A stretch of 41,224 bases of DNA from a virus. The notes beneath the pieces are model-generated. The model was not told where the DNA came from, ran no database searches, and worked only from the letters and a program-made list of their open reading frames with translations. The position numbers were made by a program, and so were the translations under genes. The number at the start of each line of letters is the position of its first letter. The first letter of the stretch is position 1. Positions 20,329 through 30,200 of this stretch are shown here, in pieces. The stretch covers positions 1-41,224 of the IMG/VR virus record IMGVR_UViG_3300002483_000024; one strand, given 5' to 3'.

Positions 20329-20805
20329 TCAGGGAATAGTTACTCCGGTAGCAATAAATTGCAAAGGAACAACAACTACATCAACTCCATCAGAAACAAT
20401 GCACCTTACAGTAAAAAATGCTTCAAATGGTGCGTCAAATTCAGTTGGCGGTCTTGCACCATTAACTGTTAAAGTATTATATCTTGGTGTATTTGTAGTT
20501 CCATTTGAATTAATTGAGAATCTTTGTGTAGGAGAACCAAGAGGATTAGGATTGTGAGGATAAGTGTCAGAAATTTCATCAAGCCAACTAGCACTCCAAC
20601 TATAAGTATATGCTCCTGTTCCTCCCGATGCTACTACTGTTACATCAAATCCTCCTTGATTAGTAAATGTTACAACTGAACCTGTTGCTGACCCTACTAC
20701 ATCAATTACTTCATTAAAAGGAGCAGTTGGGTCAATAATAGCCGATAAAGGCGCACCGCCTCTTTTTGCTTTTGAACCAAAACCCGAAACTGTTCTTCCA
20801 AACAT
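20329..20805 (-). CDS. virion protein with Ig/PKD-like beta domain
   Basis: 158 residues, the last gene of the virion operon. ATG at 20805 is preferred to GTG at 20814 because GAGTGAT stands about five bases before it. After a basic glycine-rich start (FGRTVSGFGSKAKRGGAP) the chain is all beta in character: TFTNQGGFDVTVVASGGTGAYTY-type strands with SWSASW, and FFTVRCIVSDGVDVVVVPLQF at the end, an arrangement like the immunoglobulin-like PKD folds (GGTGAYTYSW is a typical PKD segment). Such domains decorate phage fibres and tails and bind host surfaces weakly. It follows the fibre gene, so an exposed tail decoration is likely. Confidence 0.82.
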   Translation of the reverse strand: MFGRTVSGFGSKAKRGGAPLSAIIDPTAPFNEVIDVVGSATGSVVTFTNQGGFDVTVVASGGTGAYTYSWSASWLDEISDTYPHNPNPLGSPTQRFSINSNGTTNTPRYNTLTVNGARPPTEFDAPFEAFFTVRCIVSDGVDVVVVPLQFIATGVTIP

Positions 20806-20810
20806 AGTTA

Positions 20811-23800
20811 TCACTCATCATTATGTCCATCTATTGTATAAAACAATTTAATTCCTAAAAGAAGCGCATCTTCATTTAATGTGTCGTTAGAATCTGAAAC
20901 ATCTCTATACACTTGAAAACAGGTTAAATCATCTGCGGCTGGTGAACCGCCAATTGTAATTGCACTACTTTCTGCACTAATATGAACATCTTTAGCCGTT
21001 CCTACTTGTGTATCATCAGTTACAACGGCAGTTCCGAATGCAGTATCAATTGCGTCACTATTAGATAATGAAACACCTTGAAGCCCCCAAGAAACTCCGC
21101 CACTTGTTGCAGTAGCATTAGTCCAATAGAATTGTGCGGTAATTGTTCCTTCATTCCACATTTTAGGCATAGCAATTGTAAATTGAGCGTGTTCGTCTGA
21201 ATCTTTATCAAATGCTAATGCTCTAATATCTGGCCTACCTGAAGTTGCTGCGGCAGTTGTGGCTAAATCAGCACAACCAGCATTACTTCTAGGACTAATG
21301 GCTTCTGCTGGAATCCAAATAGAATGTTTTCCACCAAGTAAAACGGGATAATCTTCTCCTTGTGTAGTTTGACTTGAAGGATGAAAAGCCGTGTAATGCA
21401 AGTGAGCATCTGTTTTAGTCCAAATATGACCTACTTCCCTATTACTTGTAGTATTTTGTGGAAGCGCATCTCCTCTAAATAGACCTATTGATGCTGCCCA
21501 ATCTAGCGCATTAACATCGTTTTCTTTGGCAGTTCCGCCATAAAAAGTAATAGACGGGAATTGTGAAGCACTTATATTATTATTATCCACTTGTTTGATA
21601 TATAACTTTACTGCACCTTGCGCTTGTGAATCGGTAGCGTGGGTTGAGGAAGAATCTAAACTTGTCCCTATAATAGCAGCATAAGTGACTTCTGCATCAG
21701 AACCACCCGAATGTGTTTCTATTCCATCAAACTTAATTACACCTAAGTTTTGGTCGTCAACTATACTTGAATCATTACGGAAAAATGAAATGTCCGGTGC
21801 GGCATTAGTGCCACTTGTAACGGTTTCAACTCTAAGTGCATTATCTGTTTCTGAAGTATTTTTAATATGTAAATTAGCACTTGGAGTAGCAGTTCCAATA
21901 CCTACTTTACCGGCAGAAGTTATTCTCATCTTTTCAGTAGCAGTTTCACTTGCACCCGTTTTCAAAAGTAAATCTGTTGCATTTACAGTATCACTAAATG
22001 TATCAGTGGCTAATGCTTGAATAGAAGCACCTACCAAATCTGAATCTGCCCCTGTATCTAATGGGGCTTGGAAATTAATTTGACCTAATACATCATTTGC
22101 TACAACACTTGGTTCCTTTGTTGATAGAGTTAATACTGCGCCTGTGGTAGTTAAACCATCTTGTATTTCTAATGCAGAAGAAGGTTCTGCTACACCAATA
22201 CCGACTCTATCTGTGCTTGCGTCAACTGTTAGAACATTGTTGTTATTAGCACCCCTAACTTCAAAATCATGGTTTTCTTTATTAAAATTAAATTGAAAAC
22301 CATTAGTGCCGGACAATCTTAACATTTCAGTATTAGTTGATGAACTTGCTGCTTGACCATTCTTTGCTATATTGAATATCAATCTTCCATCTTCTGTCCC
22401 TGCGGTTTCATCAACCATATCCATGAATATTCTTCCAAACTCAAATAATGCCGGAGTGCCAGCATCATTCATTCCTTTGAAAACAATACCGCCAATATCA
22501 CCGCTTGCGGCAGTAGCACCGCTTCTTTTGAAAATTAATTGGGGTTCTCCACCAGCACTCGATAATGCCTCAGTATTATCTAAAGTTAGTATAGGCGCAC
22601 CACTCGCAGTTGCCGCAATATGTAAATTGCTTTCGGGTGCATTAGTTCCAATACCAACATTACCATTAGTATGTATTCTCATTCTTTCTGCAACGGAATC
22701 AGTTCCGCTAACTTTGGTGGAAAATTTGATTATTGAAGTTCCTGTTCCATCACCACCACCCGCATTTAGAATTAAATCCCCACCATCTGTATTATTAGAA
22801 CCAGCCGCTAAAGAAGTTCCAGCAGAAATAGTTAAATCTCTTCCAGCAGTTCCAGCCGCAGTAGTTCCGACTTCGATAGTAGCATTACCTCCATTATGAA
22901 GATTTATGTCAGCACCAGACCCGCCCCCATGAATTGTCAAATCTCCGCCAATAGTTACATTGTCGGAAGTGTCCATTGTAATTGTTGAACCACCATCAGA
23001 TGCTTGAATTACATTTCCACCCACCTTTAGATTATTACCAATAGTCACATTATCGCTAGTATCTAAAGTAATTGTATTTCCTCCATCGGAAGCCTGTATT
23101 ATATTTCCTCCAACTTTTAGATTATTACCAATAGTTACATTGTCTGATGTATCTAAAGTAATTGCTGAACCACCGTCAGACGCTTTGATTATATTTCCAC
23201 CAACAGTAATATTTCCTTCTGTTGAAACTTCTCCATCTCCTTGAACCTTAAATTGAACTTGTGATGCACTATCAATAACTTCAAAAGTATCTGTTGCGGC
23301 AGTTCCGGCTAATTTAACTTTAACATCTGTGCTACTTCCAGCAGTAATCGTTGTTACTCCACTAGCACCACTAATATTAGCAGTTTCAGCATAAGCACCG
23401 GAATTATCATAACCAATACTTAAATCATTACTAACTTTACTTGTAGTTAAAAATTGCACTAATCTATCAGTAGTAGCATTAGAACCTTGAGCCGAGCCTG
23501 CAACTAATTTAATTACTGCAATAGGAATATCACCATCTGTTAAATCTGGTATTCTATTAGTGACTGAATTAGAACCTCTTAATGCCATTGTATTATCTGC
23601 TTGGGCAACTAACAATTGGTAAACATCTTCTGTTGCATGAACTCCTGTTAAATTAGTAGCACTTCTCGCTGCTATTGTAACTAATTTACCATCTCTATAT
23701 GCTTTACCTTCTGCTACTGCTATTTGCGTATAAGTGCTAGAAGTTAGCGTAATATCGAAACAATCAGCAGCACTTTTAATTGCATAGTTTCCTCTAATAC

Positions 23801-23915
23801 CTTGACTTAATGCTTTGATTAATCCGGAGTGCGGATAATCAATATCGTCAGATATTTGCGTTGTTGTGGTTACTCCTGATGTAGTGCTATAATGGTGCGG
23901 GTTTTCTATTGGCAT
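20811..23915 (-). CDS. long tail-fibre protein with repeated beta-strand units
   Basis: 1034 residues. The N-terminal 130 residues (with SGLIKALSQGIRGNYAI and YRDGKLVTI) look like a virion-attachment part. Residues about 236-325 hold three near-identical 30-residue units of the form VGGNIIxASDGGxxITLDTSDNVTIGNN in outline. These lead into a series of GIGT-x-x-P-x-x-x-L-x-I segments (three: near GNVGIGTNAPESNLHI, DRVGIGVAEPSSALEI and KVGIGTATPSANLHI), the pattern found in trimeric phage fibres and often before an S74 chaperone domain; here no S74 peptidase is visible. The last 200 residues form a separate domain (HSIWIPAEAISPRSNAG and onward) that may be the receptor-binding head. ATG at 23915 follows GAGGTGGAATGAA. 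Likely the main host-recognition fibre. Confidence 0.88.
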   Translation of the reverse strand: MPIENPHHYSTTSGVTTTTQISDDIDYPHSGLIKALSQGIRGNYAIKSAADCFDITLTSSTYTQIAVAEGKAYRDGKLVTIAARSATNLTGVHATEDVYQLLVAQADNTMALRGSNSVTNRIPDLTDGDIPIAVIKLVAGSAQGSNATTDRLVQFLTTSKVSNDLSIGYDNSGAYAETANISGASGVTTITAGSSTDVKVKLAGTAATDTFEVIDSASQVQFKVQGDGEVSTEGNITVGGNIIKASDGGSAITLDTSDNVTIGNNLKVGGNIIQASDGGNTITLDTSDNVTIGNNLKVGGNVIQASDGGSTITMDTSDNVTIGGDLTIHGGGSGADINLHNGGNATIEVGTTAAGTAGRDLTISAGTSLAAGSNNTDGGDLILNAGGGDGTGTSIIKFSTKVSGTDSVAERMRIHTNGNVGIGTNAPESNLHIAATASGAPILTLDNTEALSSAGGEPQLIFKRSGATAASGDIGGIVFKGMNDAGTPALFEFGRIFMDMVDETAGTEDGRLIFNIAKNGQAASSSTNTEMLRLSGTNGFQFNFNKENHDFEVRGANNNNVLTVDASTDRVGIGVAEPSSALEIQDGLTTTGAVLTLSTKEPSVVANDVLGQINFQAPLDTGADSDLVGASIQALATDTFSDTVNATDLLLKTGASETATEKMRITSAGKVGIGTATPSANLHIKNTSETDNALRVETVTSGTNAAPDISFFRNDSSIVDDQNLGVIKFDGIETHSGGSDAEVTYAAIIGTSLDSSSTHATDSQAQGAVKLYIKQVDNNNISASQFPSITFYGGTAKENDVNALDWAASIGLFRGDALPQNTTSNREVGHIWTKTDAHLHYTAFHPSSQTTQGEDYPVLLGGKHSIWIPAEAISPRSNAGCADLATTAAATSGRPDIRALAFDKDSDEHAQFTIAMPKMWNEGTITAQFYWTNATATSGGVSWGLQGVSLSNSDAIDTAFGTAVVTDDTQVGTAKDVHISAESSAITIGGSPAADDLTCFQVYRDVSDSNDTLNEDALLLGIKLFYTIDGHNDE
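22941..23210 (-). repeat. three tandem 90-base repeats within the fibre gene
   Basis: Three in-frame units of about 90 bases (30 residues) code for VGGNxIxASDGGxxITxDTSDNVTIGxx. Middle and outer units differ by only a few bases, mostly silent, so they arose by recent duplication or are kept alike by recombination. They probably lengthen a beta-helical shaft. Confidence 0.85.
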
Positions 23916-23916
23916 T

Positions 23917-24270
23917 TCATTCCACCTCTAATAAAAAATATATTTCTAAATCGCTAGTATTTGCTATCGGCCCAATTGCATTAAAATTTAACCTAGCCAA
24001 CATATTATCATTTGAGTCAAAAAAGGCTGCTTCTCTAATGCTTTTACCTGTTAAATTAGTATTAGAACCTGCTATTCTTAAACTATACTCAACAGTATTT
24101 TCACCGGATTTAATTGCTGATTTAGTATATGCTCCATCAGCCGCCCCTATATCAACATCTAAATCCGTTGCAGAAGGGCTAGTTGAGTTTCCTCCTTGAC
24201 CCACTCTAGCATTACTTAGTAGTGTAACTAATTCGTCTGCCATTAATGATTTGAATTTATTTGTTATCAA
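23917..24270 (-). CDS. small tail-tip/fibre-attachment protein, 117 aa
   Basis: 117 residues. The start is TTG at 24270, shown by GGAGGAAGAATA immediately before it and the TTGA overlap with the hub gene. The protein has a helical beginning (NKFKSLMADELVTLLSNAR), then a strand-rich body (VEYSLRIAGSNTNLTGKSI, AAFFDSNDNMLARLNF, DLEIYFLLEVE). A short protein of this shape between the tail hub and the fibre is often a connector that holds the fibre on the tail. The EAAFFDSNDNMLARLNF segment resembles tail-associated proteins of other phages, seen by eye only. Confidence 0.78.
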   Translation of the reverse strand: MITNKFKSLMADELVTLLSNARVGQGGNSTSPSATDLDVDIGAADGAYTKSAIKSGENTVEYSLRIAGSNTNLTGKSIREAAFFDSNDNMLARLNFNAIGPIANTSDLEIYFLLEVE

Positions 24271-27200
24271 TATTCTTCCTCCAATAATATTGCATGGGTA
24301 ACTCCTTGCCCTTCCTCATGCCCTAGTGGTCGGGTGTTGGTATTTAGATGTGTTCCAAAACCTAACACTGCGCCACCACTGCTACTTCTCTCTCTAATAA
24401 TGAATCGAATAGGTTTAATTTTAACCTTAGTATTACCAACAAAACCTACGCTACTTTCATCAAATCTTTTTTCTCTAGTAGCACTTCTTATATTTCTAGC
24501 CTCAATTGCTAATTCTGCAAATCTATCTTCTAAAGCCTTACTATATCTTCCTAATTGTAATCTCATATTTCCTGTTAATAAATGTTCATTTTGAATCACT
24601 TTGTATTTATTTCTAGGTATATTTTCTCTAGGTATCTCTAATTCTATCGAATCACCTGCTCTTATTTGCGATAGATGCTTATGTCCCACTTCTATTGTTA
24701 TGTTTTCATTCAAAGTAGTATGCAGTTCTAATTCTTGGTCTGCTCTAGTATTAACTTCTTCTTGTGATGATAACTTGTCATCATATATCTCTAAAGTTTT
24801 CTTTCCGTCTTCCTTTATGCTTTGGAAGTTACTTCTAACTGCTTTATGTCTAGCACCATATACTACTATTTCATTTTTCAGATTAAAAAGGTCTTCCTTT
24901 CTTTCATAGTCATATAACTCAACATCTGAGGTATCGCTAACTAAAATCCCTGTATCGAAGAACGAATCCTCCTTTGCTTTTATCTTAAATTTATCATTAT
25001 CGTGAAATATAGTTTTTTCCTTTTTATCTAATAGATAATTAATTGCTGAAAATAAATCAACACCTTGATAATTAGGGGCAAGGATTACAGGATATTCAGC
25101 AGTAGTGTTTTCAAACACAATTCCCGCATCTTCCAATAAATCATTTATTAAATCTTCTGCTTCATTACCAATAATAACTGTGCTTCCTATTAATGCTCTA
25201 TCTAAATCTATGTCTATTTCACGACTCAAAGTTAAATCAAATACTTCCGAAATAGAGACTACTCCTAATTGTTCCTTCATTTCTGAAAATTTAAGAGTAT
25301 GTCCTATATCTAATCCGCTATCTATGTATTCCACTGAAGTTCTGAAATGATTATTTCCATCTGCTACGCACATATCATACACTTTTGTATCTAAAACGCT
25401 TTCAAAATGATTTCCTTCTCTTAATACTATATGGTTGGAACTGCTACTTTGCCTATCAACATCAGCAACAACATACATAGATAATGCAGCCTCATTACCT
25501 CCTGTATTTTTGAAATCCCCTACTTGTCTAGGGGCTTTTTCGTTTGTTGTTATGTAAGATTTGATATTATCATAGCAAGCATTTTCTCCGGTCTTCTTTG
25601 TATATTTAGAAGATAGAGTATTTAGAACTATATCTTTAGGAGAAAAGTCATAGAAACAAGTGTGGTTAGGTTGCATTATTCTATAAAATCCGTTAGGTAG
25701 TGCTTTATCGGTAATTATGTTATGTCTTAAATTAGTGTTAGTAGTTTCAACTTCGTGAGAAACAACATATGCTATTGTGGTAGGAGAAACTTCATCTAAA
25801 GATATTGGAGTAGCAACTTCTAGGCTATTTGTTACAACTGCACCATCTTCAAGATACTTACCTTTTTCAGAAACCAAATAGCACCCTGTTAAATCATTAA
25901 TGTGCCTAAGACTCATTCTGTTAATATAAGTCAAAGAAGACCTATTTTTCCAACTACCGGAAAAAGTTGCTAAATCGTCTGAATCTGCATCATCAAAATG
26001 ATTTACTGTTTTATTAGCATCAATATCAATAATGTAATGATAAAAACTTGTGCTTCCAGCCGCATCAACAACCGTAGCGGTTTCATCAAAATATAATCTA
26101 GGTTTGAAAGTTAACATAACACCACTTGCAGTATTTTTATCAGTCGAATCATGTTGTCCTGTTGTTGGATTACCTGCATTTTGTGAATTTTCAAAATGAG
26201 CATAATTTAAGAATGTTTTTATTCCAAATAATCCACTATCTCTATCACCCCTTCCACCGTCTATTGTATATCTAGAAATAGCACTAATGGGTTGCCCAAC
26301 CATCCCTTTTTCTGCTGGTGAAAATTCTCCGCCACCATCTTCAATAGAGAAAGTATCTAAGAATAACGGAAGAAAACCACTGTATAGGGCTGTTTCATTT
26401 TCATAAGCACCTGATAAAGTATTGTCAGCCATATTTGCTATGTTAGAAAATAAAGGAAACGGATGTTTGTCATTACTAGCCGAGTCTGCCCCAGCAGTTC
26501 CCGAAGCAGCCATTATTTTTGTGTTTGCCGCACTACCGGTTTGGTCTTCATCTAACATTGATAATTTAACTCCAACAGGAAGCATTGTATTTAATTCTAA
26601 ACCGTCATGCGCTCCCGCTTCTAAAGTATGAGTATGACCTAATATCCATGCCGAACCCGTTTTACCGTATTCGTCAACATCATTCACTACAATTGATTTT
26701 AACATATGAATATCTCCACCCACAAATGCAGTGTCTATATCGCCTCGGCCTCTAAATATTGCACAATTATGAGTAGCAACCCCATTGTCTTGTAGGGCTT
26801 TTACTCTATACAAATTACCGGAAAAATAAGCATTTTGATTAGTTTTTTTTGCTGGTGTTTTGAATGTAATTACTTTATTATCTGTTCCTCCTACGCTAGA
26901 AACTAAACCTATCAATCTTCCATTAGAATCAATTATCATATCAAATTCTTTTAGACCTAATGGTGTTAAATCAACATCAGAAGTCAAAGTTGAACCTGAA
27001 TAATCTGAGACTTGCACTTGGTTGTTCGTGCTACTTGTCCAATAGCCCGAACCACCTGTTATTAAATCCCAATCATAAGAAGCGTAAGTGAATAAAGGTA
27101 GTGTTCTATTAGAAGATGGTATATTTTCAGGGTCTATTTGATTAAATGCCCAATCTATAACCATTTCTGTCAATCTCATTAAAGAAAAACGACCTAGACT

Positions 27201-30200
27201 AGAAACTGTTTTACTCGAAGAAACTATGGATGAAGATACATAATCATCATCAGTTAAATTAAGAGTGTTTGTTGAACCCATGACTGATTCTTTTGCGTCT
27301 GAAATATCCGTTAATGCGGGTTTTTGCAAACCAAAGAAATTATAATTAGCAATATCTTTACCTGCTAACATCAGACTATCATGTCTTGTTGCAGAATAAG
27401 GTTGTCTATCTGAATTAGCAAACAAGAACATTCTATTTACTTTTGGGTCTATTTGGTAAAGAGAACCCTTTGAAACGAATGGATTACCGTATTGTCCATC
27501 GTTTGACGGAACTCCCGCAAAGACAACATCTGTTCGACTTGCGTTTTTATGACGAGTAATAGTATCAAAAAATCTTGAACCCAAAACAGTAGTTAATCCT
27601 CTAGATTCTGGTAAAATGTGATTATTAGCACCTTTATCTGTTTTGCCTACATTTGTTACATGACTGTCATAATTTATTGCTCCGCTTGTTGCATCTATTG
27701 TTTTTCCAAAGTTTATCTTATACGATGACGCATAAAAAGGAACTTTACTAAGAGTTTCTGTATAATATCTGCTACGGGGAAACTTTGTATTTGTTCCTGT
27801 GTCAGTTATTCCTATCGGATTTCCGACTCTATTATAATTGCCTTTCTCTAAATTGTATATTCTATACAAAGGTGCGCCAAACTTTTCAATATAAGTAACA
27901 GATTCAATATCATCACTTGATTGATTTATTCCGTTGCTTGCGTTTTTATAGTTAAATAAATAATTCATTAAAGTAACTTCATTCTCTCCTGTTGCAGTAG
28001 TTTCAAAAACTCTGTGCATCGGGTGAAGTAAACCTATTGTTTTTCCTCCATGCAAATGACCTCCATTTAACAAATTCAGTTCATGTGATTGTTTAGTAGT
28101 CTCACCAAAGTTTCCTGTTGCTGAAATTGTTTTAACAGTTTTACCTATGATACTAGAAGGAACATTAGCATCTAAATGTATCAAGCAGTGACTATCATCA
28201 TCTCGGAAATTCGCAAATACCATTCTTCCTATAAAATCATTATCAGCATAAATAGGTTCATCGTGATATTTTAACGGGTCTGTTCCACTTAGAGCATTAT
28301 AACTAGAAGTTCCTACGCTGATAGTGCTAAACCCATTACCATTAGTAACAATAGAATTTATTGTGCCTAAAGTTGTCGCATTAAATGTGGTGCTTTTCGT
28401 GTTAGCATAATTAATGTCAACTCTTCCTAATGTCAAAGGCATATATGGTGCTAAAGTAACCACAGTTCTATTATCATCTGATATAGTTTCTAATACTGTA
28501 AAATCTAATAATGTGTTCACTGTATCAAAATTTTCGTAAGTTTTGTCTGTCGAAGTGGTTGTTCCGCTAGCATTATCATCAAGCCTCGCTTGAAACTTAG
28601 CATCGCCCAAAATTGAATCTGAATCACTCATGTAATATCCTACTGCTTTCGGATTAGTGCTACAACTTGAACCTATTAGCGTAGTGCTTTCTGAACCATC
28701 TGATAATATCTTTCTTCCATTTGTAAAGTAAAGTCCTTTTGTTGAAGCACCTGCTAATGATGCTACTGAATCAATTGCAGTATTTGAAGAGAGTGCTTTA
28801 TTAAAAACATAATAATCAGTCAATGCTACAAATCCGTAGTCTGGTGCTGTTGGGTTAGTGCTACTTTTTGCTAAAGAAAAAGTCTTTAGAGTAACTGCCG
28901 TATCAACACTGCTGATACTACCAAGCCCATCATCCACTCCTAAAAGAGCAACTTCACCAATATAGGAAATAGTTCCGTGTTCAGAATGATTAGCGTAAAT
29001 ATGGTCGCCTACTGCTAAATTATGTGCCGCCCCAAAACTCACAACTTTACTATCAAAAGAACAAACTACCGCTACCGGAACAGAACTATATTTAGGAACA
29101 TGACCTAATCTTTCAAAAGGACTACTTGTGGAATAAATAATATCTTCTGAGTGTAATGTATTTTTATTAATAATTGGGCCTAATAATTTCCTAATATCAG
29201 ACCTTCCTGAAATAGTAAATACAGTTTGTCCATCTTGTTTACCTTTAACTATTTTTTCGATAGAACCTGTGAACTTTTCAACTTCTATGTAATAAGAACC
29301 TTCCATATAATCTAAAGCCGATTCTGTGCTACTTTGGCTGGTTGAACCGAAACTTAAAGTTAATAATTGTTTATTTGCATCTGAAGCCGTAACTGTTGCT
29401 TCTAAGAAAGCAAAATCTTTGGATATTAATTTAATATACAAATTGTTGTTTCTATTTTCTATAATATCAAAAGTAGTTAATAATGTTCTATCGGTAGTAT
29501 TCCAAGCCCTACGATAAATAATATCTCCTTCGGATAAAGTATAAGATGAAGAAGAACTAAAAATACCTTCTGTTTCAAGCCTATGAACTGCTCTAAAGGT
29601 AATATCTTGTTCTTTTCCCGTAGTTCCGAAGTTATTAATATCATCCCTCGTTTCAACAATTAGAATACGATTTCCTATTTTAACTTCATCTCCGTCATTA
29701 AGCATATCTTTCAAATCATATTCAGTAGTAAATCTATATTCATTTGAACCTAAAGAAGATTTTATTTTTGCTTTTAGTGCAAACCAATCATTAAAATTAC
29801 CCTTATGTAATCTATGCCTAACTCTAACTTTATCTAGCCTTTTTAATTTTTTATCTAACATATTTTTATTATCAATCATTTTACCTTCAAAATACGAGCC
29901 TCTATTATCAGCAGAATCTAAAACATTTAAATCAAAAAGATTGTATGCTTTATTTGCTCTTGTTGGTGAGAAGTCATAATGAATATATCTTTTTGGCCCT
30001 GTGAAATTTAATGCTGAACCACCAACGCTATAATCTGCCGCATGAGAAGAAATGTCTAAATCGCTATCTCTTCTTGCATTAGGAAAACAATCATTATAAT
30101 CTGAAAAAACAGTAGGGGTAATAATAGGATAACTAAGCCCGCCATTGTATTCATTAGGCAAAGACCACGGAAGGTTGCCTAATTCAGTATATGCGGGATA

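Noticed and set aside
20176-20472. A plus-strand ORF of 98 codons across the operon junction
   Set aside because: It runs through both terminator stems and T-runs (giving poly-Phe) and into the end of the opposite gene; no ribosome-binding site.
21685-22899. Plus-strand ORFs of 111 and 175 codons opposite the fibre gene
   Set aside because: They are rich in Ser, Pro, Leu and Val as expected from the reverse complement of Thr-, Gly- and Asn-rich codons, have no ribosome-binding site, and overlap a strongly supported gene.
20811-23915. S74-type self-cleaving chaperone at the fibre end
   Set aside because: The GIGT repeats that often precede it are present, but the C-terminal 200 residues lack the Ser-Lys catalytic pattern and helical end of that domain.
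23917-24199. Plus-strand ORF of 96 codons opposite the small tail-tip gene
   Set aside because: The minus-strand gene has a strong GGAGGAAGAATA site and coupled start; the plus-strand reading is a shadow.
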